Positions 19,460 through 29,984 of a DNA stretch of 64,000 bases are shown piece by piece. The notes under the pieces were generated by a model. That model saw nothing but the letters and a program-made list of their open reading frames with translations. It had not been told where the DNA came from and did not search any database. The first letter of the stretch is position 1; each line of letters opens with the position of its first letter. The position numbers were made by a program, and so were the translations under genes. Source of the DNA: Gracilariopsis chorda (Eukaryota; Rhodophyta; Florideophyceae; Gracilariales; Gracilariaceae); NCBI GenBank assembly GCA_003194525.1, contig NBIV01000178.1, forward strand, positions 91,889 to 155,888, given 5' to 3'.

Positions 19460-21601
19460 ATGCGTCGACAGATGCCATGCGATTCGTGCGCTCGTGCTGG
19501 AAAGGTTCAGGTCGCTCAATATCGCTGTCCAGCATGTGCGAGATGCTCCTGTTCCCTCGCCTGCGTCAAGGATCACAAGACGCACTACGGCTGTACAGGG
19601 GTCCGCGACAAGTCTGCTCCGGTCCCCAAACGCGATTACAACGAGCACCAGGTGATAAGCGACTATTCCGTGCTAGAAGAAGCTAAGCGCAAGCACGATG
19701 ACGTCAAACGTAATCGCATCACCAACAAGGTTGCCAGACCAGCAGCCAAAAAGAACGTGTTTGATCCGATCCCCAGATACAAACAAGTTATCATGGGCGA
19801 GGAGGCCGCTCAGCGAGGTATTGATCTTCGCTTTATGCCCCCACATTTCTTCCGTCATCGGAACAATACTTCCCACGTGAAGCCGGTGGATTATTGCGGT
19901 GAAGGCCAAGCCGGCGCTACTCGTCGCCCGTTTGAAAGGATCATGGTGTGGCGAGTGGACATCCATTTTTGTGGCCCGGGTGGAGGTACCCGTCTCGTTC
20001 AAATTCATGACCTTGACGAGGACGTGAATATGGCAGATTTACTGGAGCGAGCTGTTCAGAAATTGGAGATGCGGAAGGAGCCTAGACTAAATGGCGATGT
20101 GGACCAATATCTGCTGTATGCTGGCATGTCTGGGTCAAATCTAAACGCCTACCTCAGGAACGACAGTGATCTGGGAAGGCGGAGGGCGGAACCATCCATC
20201 TTACCGGACTTGCCAAGTCACAAACGGCGCAAATTGGAAGATGGCTCTGCTGATCCGACAGCCATGGATGTTGATACACGCGGATTTATTCCAATTGATA
20301 CAGACAACACGCTGCGGGAGTCGTTGCATGGTGCTATGGTAGTGGAATACCCGATCTTGTTCGTTGCACCCAAGGGGTCATCTGATGACGATCACCTACA
20401 ATCCGCGACAAAAAGCTTATTTATGAAGCCAGAGCGGGAGGTGGATGACACCTTTCCATGTCCAGCTCTTCCAACCGCTGATGTTCAAGCAGATGAAGGC
20501 CAGCGCGACTGCGATCAGACCGATGCCCGTATGTCAGATGCCAACGAATCGGAGGCACCGCAAGCGGGTTCAGCTCAAAACACCGGTGGAAGAAGCGCAG
20601 TCCATAACCCTTCGCATTCTAATAGCAATTCGGAAAAGGTAGAGATCGAGGCTAAGCCCGTCACAAATCAAAGTATGCCTTCCGACTCGCAGGTGCGAGG
20701 CCAGAAGAGAAAAGCGGACGATAGCGGAGATAGCGAAAGCGAGATGTCAGAGCTGGAGAAGAACATCGTTAGACGTCTCACTCCCCGAAAGATGAACGGC
20801 GGCAAAACCGGCTACTCCTGCGAGGGTAAGCTTAAGGTGGTCGAACCAAAGAAGCTCTCACCCGTGGCGTTCAGCATGCCGAAATTCCGAAGTGTCTTGC
20901 CACCTGTTGGCTACGACAAGGGAGATGTCAGGGACGAGAAAGACGTGCAAGCCGGTTGGAAAGACCAAGAAGCGGATAGAAGAAAGGGCGCAGATTTTGA
21001 GGAAAGCGAAAGCGGGAGTGAGAACGATTCCGCGGAGGAAGAAGGTAGTAACGTGGACAACGGTGTCGCTGGGGAAGACAGTGAACAAATGAACGAGGAT
21101 TTTGATGATGACGAAAGCTTCGACGAAGCGGATAAGTCGGACGGCGATGAAAAGGATAATGAGTCTGATAGAGGGTCAGATGAAAACGAAGAAGTGAATT
21201 TGGAGGACGAACAAGAAGAGGAGCGGGAAGAATATGAAGCCGTCAGCAAAAAATTGGGCGAGGATGGAAGTCCTGGGCAAAAGAGAGCGCGACACAGCGC
21301 AACGCAAGACAGGCCGAGACCTCTGAAACGGCGAAGGTTCGAAGACCTTGAAGCTGTGGAGCTTAGAGGGGAAGAATCTGTTGCAGAAGAGCGTGAGGAC
21401 GAACAGGTGAAGGCTAGCGAACGAGATGAAGTGGATGAAATCGCCGAGGACGGCGATAACGAGAAGAAAACTCAACGAGCGCCAGCTGTCTCAAGTCCAC
21501 CACCTCCGTTCCTCCAAGTGGATTCTGTTTTACTGGAAACTAGGATTCCGCGCCGAAAGAAAATGCCGGATCAAAATGGAAGAGAACCGCTCATCTGCTG
21601 A
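19460..21601 (+). CDS. BCD1/ZNHIT6-like box C/D snoRNP assembly protein
   Basis: A 713-residue protein. A zf-HIT finger opens it: C7, C10, C23, C26, C31, C35, H39 and C45, with the family string CSLACVKDHK. A BCD1-like core follows (RDYN near residue 56, RGIDLRFMPPHFFRHRNNTS near 117, then WRVDIHF). BCD1 is an essential nuclear factor in early assembly of box C/D snoRNPs, which guide rRNA 2'-O-methylation. Residues beyond about 260 are disordered, acidic and rich in Glu, Asp and Ser, with basic KRRK-type clusters that could act in nuclear import. This makes it longer than the yeast protein. The ATG at 19460 immediately precedes the finger. It is a single exon and converges with the next gene. 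Confidence 0.85.
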   Translation: MRRQMPCDSCARAGKVQVAQYRCPACARCSCSLACVKDHKTHYGCTGVRDKSAPVPKRDYNEHQVISDYSVLEEAKRKHDDVKRNRITNKVARPAAKKNVFDPIPRYKQVIMGEEAAQRGIDLRFMPPHFFRHRNNTSHVKPVDYCGEGQAGATRRPFERIMVWRVDIHFCGPGGGTRLVQIHDLDEDVNMADLLERAVQKLEMRKEPRLNGDVDQYLLYAGMSGSNLNAYLRNDSDLGRRRAEPSILPDLPSHKRRKLEDGSADPTAMDVDTRGFIPIDTDNTLRESLHGAMVVEYPILFVAPKGSSDDDHLQSATKSLFMKPEREVDDTFPCPALPTADVQADEGQRDCDQTDARMSDANESEAPQAGSAQNTGGRSAVHNPSHSNSNSEKVEIEAKPVTNQSMPSDSQVRGQKRKADDSGDSESEMSELEKNIVRRLTPRKMNGGKTGYSCEGKLKVVEPKKLSPVAFSMPKFRSVLPPVGYDKGDVRDEKDVQAGWKDQEADRRKGADFEESESGSENDSAEEEGSNVDNGVAGEDSEQMNEDFDDDESFDEADKSDGDEKDNESDRGSDENEEVNLEDEQEEEREEYEAVSKKLGEDGSPGQKRARHSATQDRPRPLKRRRFEDLEAVELRGEESVAEEREDEQVKASERDEVDEIAEDGDNEKKTQRAPAVSSPPPPFLQVDSVLLETRIPRRKKMPDQNGREPLIC

Positions 21602-21945
21602 AGCGTACTGCCTATGTACTTCATGTTGTAGAGAATAGAGAGGAAAACGAGAGTTCTTCAATCTAACATGTTACTAAAATCGTTTTGTACCAACGCATTT
21701 CCGACCAGTCAATAACGTTCAACCGACCGACAACTTGTTAAAGTTCTACTGAGAAAACTGCTCGGTCGTCAAGATCCCATTTCCACACTTAACCAAACGA
21801 ACTCAACAGAAAATTTACTGACACGGGCAAGGACCAGTTGAAATGCATAAAACTTATAAACGAACGAACATCCTTTGCCCTCGTACTCAAATCAAAAGGG
21901 GAAGATGAAGCCATCACTTTTCTTGTGTTCTACAGACCGTCAAGA
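21602..21945. other. 344-bp spacer between convergent genes
   Basis: Must hold the 3' ends of both transcripts. No other feature seen. Confidence 0.6.
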
Positions 21946-24900
21946 TCAGAAGCCTGCCCCGACGCTTTGGCCCTCTCCTCTGCTATGTGGAGAGCTGTGC
22001 ATGTAAGGATTTGAACCTGTCGGAGATCCCATGCGGCCCACTCCGTTTGATCTATTGGATCGGTTGGATCGTGGAGCACCACCTCTGATCGAAGAGTCTG
22101 AACCGTTTGAAGTCCTCGGACGAGTAGAGCGGGAAATAACGTCATCATCTGCTTGGGAAACTCTTGATCGGCTTTGAGAGGTTTGACTGGCTGTCCCAGT
22201 CCTGGATGTATCCCTTCGACCAACACCGTATGGGTGTCCAGGCACTCTAGGCGAGGACTTGTCCTTGCCAGGCACAAATCCGCCAATCTTGTCCTTCATC
22301 ACTAACCAGGCCCTGTGCGCAGGATTCGGACTTGCGGGGGTTGCTCTAGTCCTATTCATTCTCTGATAACGACCCGCTGAACCACCAGTTCGATGTCGAG
22401 TACGACTTGGTTCATTACTCTGATACGAGGCGGAGTCGGATCCATCTCGCCTGTCAGGATACCTTCCTGCAACCTGTGCGGCCTCATCCTTGATTCGGAG
22501 ATCCTCCAGCTCTTCGGCCCGTCGGATTGCTTCCATTCCTTTCTTTTTAGCCAAGTCCGCTTCTCGTCGTAGCCTAGCACATTCGTCGTTTGCCCTAGTA
22601 ACGGCTTCACGCAGCTCCTTGATCTGCCTTTGACTGACTCCAGAAGTGCTTGTGATGTGAGATAGCTTATCCTGATAGTGTAAAACCTGTTGACGCAAGT
22701 TCTCTGTTTCTCTGAAGTTATCATGTAGCTTCTTTGAGAATTCGTTAACTAGTTCCACTTGCGCAGTCACATGCGACATCTCAAGCTCATAATGATGAGC
22801 AGTCTTCACGGTTTCAAGTCTCATTTCGGATGCTTCGGCTTCGCACTCTCGATTCCTCTCAATGAGCTCAGCACTTGACCTCTGTAAACTCTGAAGCATC
22901 TCCTCTCGTTTCTCAAGCTCTTGACGGAGAAGTTCTAGCTCTTGGTCCCTTCTCTCTGTCATCTCCATCATCTTTTCGACCATAGCTCTCTGAACTTCGG
23001 ACCATAGTGTGTGCATCTCTGAAGATATCGCATTCGAACTGCTCTGCTGCTTGGTCTCCGCTTCTTCTATACGACTGTGCAGCACAGCATGGCCATCCCG
23101 GATAAGCTGCCCGAGGTTTTCATTGTTACCTCCTACTGAAGTCCTAGACGCCAGAGACGAACGCTCCTGGGTAGAAATATTCTGGATTGTCGTGCTAAGT
23201 CGATTACGAGCATCCCTGAGCTCATGCTCCCTTTCCACAAGGATCTTTTTCATCGCATCCACAACGGATTCTGCTTCTTGCTTCTGCAGTAACATAATCT
23301 CCTGCTGTTCCGTTCTCTGGGTCTCCGCAAAAGTCATCTGCAGATCCTTTCTGGAAATGGTGTCACGAGCAACAAGAAGTTCCCTGGTCAACCAATCAAG
23401 GCGACGTTTGTCCACTCTTATATAATTTCCATCGGTGTCTACACCAGTTGTATTAGTGACTAAATTCTTCTCCTCTGACAATTGAGGGGGAACAACAGAG
23501 GCATTCATTGTTGCCTTCGCCGGTTCCGAGTTGTCAGTTGAAGAAGTTGCTGGATTCCCGGCCGTAGGTTCTTCTCCTGCGTGCATTCCAGAAGAGGAAT
23601 CACCCTTCATCAGGGTTTCATCCCAGTCATCGCGATACTCAGCACTGTGAGCCCCAGGAGCCCACGGGCGTTCTTTTTCGTCGGAGAAGTGATCGCTGTA
23701 TGATGCTGTGGAACCACCTTCAGGAAGTTCGTGGTGTCGTTTGTCGTGAGCTCCATCCTCCGGTGACATGATGCTCTCCGATGCTACCTGGATTGACCGT
23801 GTGTCGGGGAGACGAACCGCCCTGGGTCGACGGCCCTTTGAACTTTCGATGGATGTAGAGACGCCACCACGTCCTAGCGCGATTTCTGTGTCTCCGGAAG
23901 GCAAAGTGGATTCCTGGGAGCCAGAACCAGAAGTCTGAAGCGTGGCTGATTTCGGCGTAAGACCGCCGTCAAGAATATTGGAACGCACGGATCCTTGTTC
24001 TCGATTTTCGTCATCTGAGTTTTGCCACACAGAGATAAGCTTTTGAAAAAGACCTGGCGAAGGCTCCATAGTGCTCACCGGTCGTAGTCCCGAATCAACC
24101 GATTCTGGTGGCGGGGTTTGGTCGCTGAACTTACGAATCAATGCATCTATGGATGGAGGCGAAGGAGGCGTTGCTGGTACCATGCGTCGTCGATCGACAG
24201 GCATCGTGGGCGTGGAATACGTCGGAGGCTTTCGAGAGCTAGGACGAATCGCAGGCGAAGACGCCGTTTCCGGAGCCAGAGGAGGCAGTGCAGAAGAAGG
24301 CTTGACTTCCGGAGTCAACAAGACTGATGACGGAGCACTGCTACCGCCCACAACTTGCGAACGAGGAGTAGCTTTTGTGTGCCCTACTGGTGGCCGACCT
24401 GCACTGGATCCGGCAACTCTACCTTTCGCTTTTGGACTTCGAACCGTGGATGGTTCGAGCACTTGACGAGCAGGTGAACGGCCCTGGTTACCATGGCCGG
24501 GATTGGCTGAAGGCTGAGGACATGGTTGTTCCGGGCGGGTAACGGAGAGCTTTCCGTCGTCATCACAACTGTTGTCCAGAATACCAGATGGACCGGCCTC
24601 ATTCGATGCCCAGCCTTCCTGTCGAGCACTAACGTTCTTTGTACTAGGGCGATAATCCGAAGTACTCACCAAAACTTCCTCAACACGCTGGAAGATAGCC
24701 TGATCAGACAAGGCCTCTTCAATGGCTGAGATATCATCATCATCACGCAAAGGTTCCAACTGAACACTTTGCGGCGTGGCCATAGGGTCACGTCCAAGCA
24801 ACTCTGTCACCGCATCACGTTCGGCAGCTGCGGACGTTTGCGAGTCTGTGATAATGGGTGTTGGTCTGGGAGAAGAATCCCTCGAGTGCTGCTGACGGCG

Positions 24901-27297
24901 ATCTGGAGACTCTGACGCTGAAGGAGGCAAAGAAAACGCGCTTCCATGTTTAGACGAGGAACTGCGACTGCTCGATGCCTTCTTAGAACCGTTCCTAGAA
25001 GAACGCGCTGCTCTGGAGGACGCAGGCGACGTGCGGGAGGAGCTTGCCGAAGAACGAGGCGGGGCACCACCCGACTGTGCTGAAGGAGCAGAAGCAGACG
25101 TGCTGTGTGCTTTGGGCACTTGTTCTTGTTCAACATCGACATACGAGCGTGTTCCCGTGGAGGAGAGCGAGAGCTGAGGCGAGGCGCCCGATCTGAACAG
25201 TTTCGGTGCTCGGGTGGGTGCGGTCTGGGTGGCAGTAGTGGTGCGACTGAGCCTACGCGGCATTGACGGTGGAGAGAAGAGGGATTGCGGGGAGGGAATA
25301 TCCTGCCCAAGGTGCCTGGAACGAGGGATCTGCCATTGGTTGGAAGGGAACGGAGCCTCTGACAGGGAGGGACTCAGCTGGAAAGCAGGATTTGTGAAGT
25401 CGACAGGGGCTCCGGAAGTGCGGTTCGACCTGGTGTCATCCTCACTAGAAATGCCGCGATCGACCGAACTGGACCCCGCAGACGTGTTCCGGGTAAACAG
25501 TTCCTGTGGTCGGGAACTTTGCTGAGCGATTGAAGTGGTAAGTGACTCTCGAACAACTTCATCGACCTTGTAATCCGAGTAGAGCGAAGACGAACCTGCT
25601 GTAGCCGCCGCCGCTGCTGCCGCCGCTGCTGCCGTGGCTGCCGCAGCCGCAGCTACCACTCTACCAGAGGACTTATGCGCGTTGGAAGAAGACGGGCGCT
25701 GCATCGGTTCAGACGAGGGGGGAGCCGACTGGTTCTCACGGTCAGAATGACCCGGGCTAAACTCTCTAGGGGTGTAAAATCCATCCGAAGACTTGCCACT
25801 CTGCACGTCATAATCATCAAAGCGGTCTCCCTGAGCACGAGATGCAGCCGCAGTCGACGCAGCAGCGGCATAGTTAGGCACAGCAGACGGACCGACAGCG
25901 ACGCCTTGTTCCGTAACAGAAGACATAGTTTTAAAGTCTTCAAAGTTGGTAGCGGAACGACTCTCAACCTTGGAAAAGCCACCGTGAAAGTCGGGAAGTG
26001 GAGAAACTTGTGTGGAACGACTGCCACTATCGTCGGTAACCATGGAAAACTTCCTAGCGTTCAATCCGTCATCGACGGAGGTGTGCAGCGATGGCGGCGG
26101 CGCATCCAACGGGGATGTAGAAGCATCTGGGACATTTCTGGATGAAATGTGAACGAGACGCGGCGGAGCAGCTGACGGACTTGCAGTGGAGGGAAGCGGT
26201 GCGCTACCGGGTGGGCTGGGAAGCGAATGTGAGGAGGTTGTGTTGGTGGATCGTTTCACGGTGGTTGTGGTGGTGGGGTTACCGCGGGGCGAAACGAGTG
26301 CAACGGGGACTGGGGCGGAATGCGGCGGCGGGGCGGAATGCGGGCCATGCATGTGAGACTTGTAAGGCGGCATAGGAGGGCTCTTGTAGTGTTGCGGACT
26401 GAACGGGGGTCCGTATACGGGCGTACGCGGGGAGTAGCCGGGGTGATGCATCGGGGATGACACAAAATGCGGAGAGGAGGCGGGGATGGGAAGATGCGGG
26501 GTGGGAATGTAGTTGGGGGAAAGAGCGTATCGCGGAGAAGCGGCCGATAAGGACGGGCTTAGATGCGGGCTACACGCGGCCATTGGGGGCGGTAGAGCAT
26601 GGGGGGACATTACGGTTGGGGAGGGTGGAGGTGGTCCGGCCTTGTAAAGCACCTCTGGTGGGGGTAGACAGACGGTTTGGGCGACGGCTGACATGGCGGA
26701 CAGAAAGGTGGTGCGGAGAATGTCGGTGGGAAATTGCCAGAGGGTGTGGCGGAATTGATTGTGACGGGGGCCGTATAGCGCAGCGGCGATTGCCAGCTCG
26801 GCTAGACGGATGGTTGGCCATATGTCGTTTGCGGGTGGGGTGTCGGCGACGTTTTGAACAAAGGCGTCGACAGCACCTGGTGGAGGGGAGTGTGTGACTG
26901 TTGCGTAACGACGAACGTCTGGGAGAAGCTTCTTTATGGCGTCCAGCACTCGACGGGTGTTCTGCTTGTATTGGATGCGCAGCTGACGGGCGTCTATGTT
27001 GGAGGGGGAAGCGGAGGATGGATGGGGGAGTGGTGAGGACATGACGCCTCTTCCGGAAGAGCGGAGGATTGTTGCGGGCGGAAGGTAACGAGGATCGAGA
27101 AGAGAAAGCAAGTCGGCGAGAACGACGGCGTCTTGTAGCACTTGTTGAAGGGCGGAGACGGGGGAAGCCTGCCTTGAAGGGCGGGATGAGGAGTGCCCGT
27201 TGTTGTGGAGAATGGAGGGAACGGCGAGACGAAGCCATGTTAGAATCATGGACGCGGTCTCGTTGAGACGTTGGGGGGGAGAAGCCGTGGTCGCCAT
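21946..27297 (-). CDS. large Hook-like coiled-coil protein
   Basis: A 1783-residue single-exon protein. The ATG at 27297 sits in a strong context (GTCGCCATGGCG); the open frame continues upstream but only to a GTG. Residues of about 9-205 are helical, with LNETASMILTWLRL, a VVLADLLSLLDPRYLPP segment and IRLAELAIAAALYG, in the order seen in the Hook domain of Hook and Ccdc88 proteins. Then come about 1000 residues of low-complexity Pro/Ser sequence with a poly-Ala stretch near 549-566. A long coiled coil spans about 1295-1600 (RRLDWLTRELLVARDT to IRRAEELEDLRIKDE), and a basic Ser/Arg tail ends it. Hook proteins link cargo or organelles to microtubules or dynein. The Hook call is by pattern only; coiled coil is certain. 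Confidence 0.7.
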   Translation of the reverse strand: MATTASPPQRLNETASMILTWLRLAVPSILHNNGHSSSRPSRQASPVSALQQVLQDAVVLADLLSLLDPRYLPPATILRSSGRGVMSSPLPHPSSASPSNIDARQLRIQYKQNTRRVLDAIKKLLPDVRRYATVTHSPPPGAVDAFVQNVADTPPANDIWPTIRLAELAIAAALYGPRHNQFRHTLWQFPTDILRTTFLSAMSAVAQTVCLPPPEVLYKAGPPPPSPTVMSPHALPPPMAACSPHLSPSLSAASPRYALSPNYIPTPHLPIPASSPHFVSSPMHHPGYSPRTPVYGPPFSPQHYKSPPMPPYKSHMHGPHSAPPPHSAPVPVALVSPRGNPTTTTTVKRSTNTTSSHSLPSPPGSAPLPSTASPSAAPPRLVHISSRNVPDASTSPLDAPPPSLHTSVDDGLNARKFSMVTDDSGSRSTQVSPLPDFHGGFSKVESRSATNFEDFKTMSSVTEQGVAVGPSAVPNYAAAASTAAASRAQGDRFDDYDVQSGKSSDGFYTPREFSPGHSDRENQSAPPSSEPMQRPSSSNAHKSSGRVVAAAAAATAAAAAAAAAATAGSSSLYSDYKVDEVVRESLTTSIAQQSSRPQELFTRNTSAGSSSVDRGISSEDDTRSNRTSGAPVDFTNPAFQLSPSLSEAPFPSNQWQIPRSRHLGQDIPSPQSLFSPPSMPRRLSRTTTATQTAPTRAPKLFRSGASPQLSLSSTGTRSYVDVEQEQVPKAHSTSASAPSAQSGGAPPRSSASSSRTSPASSRAARSSRNGSKKASSSRSSSSKHGSAFSLPPSASESPDRRQQHSRDSSPRPTPIITDSQTSAAAERDAVTELLGRDPMATPQSVQLEPLRDDDDISAIEEALSDQAIFQRVEEVLVSTSDYRPSTKNVSARQEGWASNEAGPSGILDNSCDDDGKLSVTRPEQPCPQPSANPGHGNQGRSPARQVLEPSTVRSPKAKGRVAGSSAGRPPVGHTKATPRSQVVGGSSAPSSVLLTPEVKPSSALPPLAPETASSPAIRPSSRKPPTYSTPTMPVDRRRMVPATPPSPPSIDALIRKFSDQTPPPESVDSGLRPVSTMEPSPGLFQKLISVWQNSDDENREQGSVRSNILDGGLTPKSATLQTSGSGSQESTLPSGDTEIALGRGGVSTSIESSKGRRPRAVRLPDTRSIQVASESIMSPEDGAHDKRHHELPEGGSTASYSDHFSDEKERPWAPGAHSAEYRDDWDETLMKGDSSSGMHAGEEPTAGNPATSSTDNSEPAKATMNASVVPPQLSEEKNLVTNTTGVDTDGNYIRVDKRRLDWLTRELLVARDTISRKDLQMTFAETQRTEQQEIMLLQKQEAESVVDAMKKILVEREHELRDARNRLSTTIQNISTQERSSLASRTSVGGNNENLGQLIRDGHAVLHSRIEEAETKQQSSSNAISSEMHTLWSEVQRAMVEKMMEMTERRDQELELLRQELEKREEMLQSLQRSSAELIERNRECEAEASEMRLETVKTAHHYELEMSHVTAQVELVNEFSKKLHDNFRETENLRQQVLHYQDKLSHITSTSGVSQRQIKELREAVTRANDECARLRREADLAKKKGMEAIRRAEELEDLRIKDEAAQVAGRYPDRRDGSDSASYQSNEPSRTRHRTGGSAGRYQRMNRTRATPASPNPAHRAWLVMKDKIGGFVPGKDKSSPRVPGHPYGVGRRDTSRTGTASQTSQSRSRVSQADDDVISRSTRPRTSNGSDSSIRGGAPRSNRSNRSNGVGRMGSPTGSNPYMHSSPHSRGEGQSVGAGF

Positions 27298-27481
27298 GGC
27301 GACGCGCGGGGCGGGCGGAAGCTCGCGGAGATGTCTGGAAGCGGGAATGGCGGCTGTCTTGGCGGACGCGGTTTGAGTTGGGGGATGGGAGTTGCGGTTG
27401 GGACGGGCGTTACGAAGAAGCACGCAAGGACGTCGACAGTTCTTTGGCGCGCATGAAGCGAGCTACGGGTGGTGTGGTGGT

Positions 27482-27502
27482 GGGGGGGGGGGGGGGGGGG
27501 GG
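27482..27502 (-). repeat. poly-C tract upstream of the Hook-like gene
   Basis: Twenty-one G on the plus strand, hence C on the coding strand, beginning about 185 nt upstream of the start codon. Compare 19229-19268 and 50300-50329. Confidence 0.9.
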
Positions 27503-27796
27503 TCTCAAGAGTGTCGCGAACGGCAACTAGATAAGTTGGACTTTGGGAGGGGGGCGCGGAAAGCGGCGCGTGCAAGCAATGGCGCATTCGCGCCACTGGT
27601 AGGTGACAGGTCAGCGCGTGGCTTACAGACGGGGGTGACCAATGGCATGGGTTGTTGTTGGCGCAGGGGGAATGTGATTGGCGTGGACGTTGGAACGGTG
27701 CGCTGTGGTGGCGTGTTGCTTACATGTTGTTGTGTTGATGGGGGGAGGGGTGACGGCGAGGGGTGACTCATGAGCAACTGCTTACAGCCGTTTAAT

Positions 27797-28789
27797 TCAG
27801 GCGGTGCTTTCGATTGGCGGGCGCGCTGGCGCGCGAACCGCTACGGCGCTGAGAACGCCCATGGCGCCCTGGTTGCGCACTTGCTGTGCGCTGGCCTCGT
27901 CCCGCACTAGCAGGCAGCCCACGAAGCCCATCGAGTTGACACTCACGTCTTGAAAACACTCTTTTCGACGAGGAATCAGCATCATCCATCGCCGACTCAC
28001 CAGCACGTTGTACGAAAACGGCTGTCTTGACTCCGCCCCCAGCGCTTCTTCACTTGTAGCCTCGTCTTCTTCACCGCGCTGCTCTTCGCCCGCCTCTTGC
28101 ACGCCTTGTTCAAGCGTCTTTAGCAGCTGCAGGTACCGCTGCATACACACGCGTGCGGCGCCTTGTAGGTCGCCTTCGCTCGCCATTTTGGCGCAGTCGT
28201 CCATTCGAATGATCGCGTGCAAGTAGGGCAGAGCACTGGAACTATACGTCGTTCCGTGCGCAACTTGTTTCAATATGGCGTGTTCAAACGGCGTGTCCTC
28301 GTCGCTGTGCGGTACCATTGGCGCTGGAACAATTTGCAAGTGTTTGTGACGTTGCGAAGCACCGGCTGTTTTGCCGGCGTTGTAAAAAGCAATACCGCGC
28401 ATTTCGCCAAGGCAAATCCACAGTGCCGTCATATCGGAGCAAGTCAGCAAACTATTCTGCTCCTCGAATCGCTTCGTCACTATCAAGGCGTGATTCTGCA
28501 CCACGTTGAACTTGTTCAACAGTAGTACGTGATCGTCTCCAACGTCCTGCACATACATTGCCGGATCGTACGGCAAGAAGGGATTCCACGCTTTTTCATT
28601 TGCTGACTGCTTTGCCCTGGCTTGTTTCTTGCTCTCGGCTTGCTTTCTTGCCACGTTGGTTAGCACGCGGAGGACGAATGCTGGCTCGTGCGCCTTTCTG
28701 GGGGGGATTACTGTGTACCTTGTCTCGATCGGTTGCAGCGCGCCTTGTTCCAGCGCCGCCGCGGAAACGGCCCGGATTCGCGCCAGCAT
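27797..28789 (-). CDS. Ap4A phosphorylase (ATP adenylyltransferase)
   Basis: A 330-residue member of the Apa1/Apa2 branch of the HIT superfamily. It splits diadenosine tetraphosphate with phosphate into ATP and ADP, controlling dinucleoside polyphosphate levels. The catalytic string GASQRHKHLQIVP near residue 148 has the His-x-His-x-Gln form of the family. Upstream stretches WNPFLPYDP and LLLNKFNVVQNHALIVTKRFEEQ and the C-terminal YNVLVSRRWMMLIPRR with GFVGCLLV also match. An acidic, low-complexity insert (EEQRGEEDEATSEE) precedes the C-terminal part. The ATG at 28787-28789 gives the usual length. Single exon; its 5' side faces a long repeat-rich stretch, and the Hook-like gene lies downstream in the same direction. 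Confidence 0.9.
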   Translation of the reverse strand: MLARIRAVSAAALEQGALQPIETRYTVIPPRKAHEPAFVLRVLTNVARKQAESKKQARAKQSANEKAWNPFLPYDPAMYVQDVGDDHVLLLNKFNVVQNHALIVTKRFEEQNSLLTCSDMTALWICLGEMRGIAFYNAGKTAGASQRHKHLQIVPAPMVPHSDEDTPFEHAILKQVAHGTTYSSSALPYLHAIIRMDDCAKMASEGDLQGAARVCMQRYLQLLKTLEQGVQEAGEEQRGEEDEATSEEALGAESRQPFSYNVLVSRRWMMLIPRRKECFQDVSVNSMGFVGCLLVRDEASAQQVRNQGAMGVLSAVAVRAPARPPIESTA

Positions 28790-29984
28790 GTTTGCCTATT
28801 GCTTGTGCCGTCGTTGAGCTCTTGTTGAAGACGAAATGTTCCCCTGACCGAGCGCTCCAACTGCGGGTTGTGGTTGAAGCTTCCGTGGCTGTTATCATAT
28901 GGATCACTCGAGGGGGAATGCATCGCTCCAAATGCATTTTTTGATTCTCGAATCTGCCATAATGGCTGTATCAATGACAGCGCCTTGAGTCAACGGCACA
29001 TGCTTGTCGCGTGTGGGAGCTCTCACTACATCGCGAGTCTTCCCCCACACCAGTAGCCACGCAGGGAAGAAGAGTTCTTGCTTTGTAGCCAACCAATGTG
29101 TGATGTTCCAAAGTAGTTCGAAACACTTCACCGTGCATCTGATGTTTGCAACAAGCACATTCCACACCTACCAACAACCTTGTGCAAGCCTACAAAGGTT
29201 GTCATGCATCATGCACGCGCGTGCGCGTGTGCGTGATAGAATATAACTTTAGTCTTACACAAGGTTGACGATCACGGTTTCATTTTCCACCATCCATCAG
29301 TCATTATAACTGCTCAATCCGTATACGAGATACCTTCGCCATGCGGCGCTTCGAGCAAAGCTCGCCGCATGCCTTCGGCACAATCCAACGAAACAATTTC
29401 GAAAGCAGCCTGATTGTTGCGTCACACACACACTCCAACAAACGGTGAATTCGGCAGTGATTTATCGCTCTCAAGTATGACAGTAAAGCACACTATATAA
29501 AATATTACGAAGGGTAATCCATTCGACGTTCCAGCGGCCTCACGTTGTTTGTTTGGCTTTCGTTTCTCTCAAACTTGATGGCTCATCAGTTCCACGTATG
29601 AATAAAGCCGCTCTTTCCGTATTTGTGAACACTATTACCATACCGATACATATGATCTGGAGTATCATCAAGCTTGATGCTAGGTGCCTTCATCGGTTTT
29701 TGTCCTCATGACATCACGAGACATCGGCCTCTTCAGCACCTGCCGCACGAAGCAAGGGGTGCAAAACTCGTTAAAGAACAAACATCCTGATGGGGATAAC
29801 ATCGGTTTCGAGGAGGCTATTTTCTTATCGTTTAGTACTGTAATAATGAGTGCGTCAGCGAAGCAGTGCTGCCTGCGTTCACACTGTGGAGGATTCAACG
29901 GAAATGGAAAGTCTTCGCAGGCTGTCTGACGGAATATTCTACTTTGAAACGCTGCTCAGAAAAACATTCTCCCTTCACACTGGC
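28790..29984. other. no supported gene; Z-DNA-prone tract
   Basis: Promoter side of the phosphorylase gene. It includes a short alternating purine-pyrimidine run (CACGCGCGTGCGCGTGTGCG, about 29213-29233) and an imperfect hairpin near 29340 (CATGCGGCG with CCGCATG). No frame recognised. Confidence 0.5.

Noticed and set aside
26570-27238. 222-codon minus-strand frame, basic and Ser-rich
   Set aside because: Alternative frame of the Hook-like gene, which has better composition and a conserved-looking domain.
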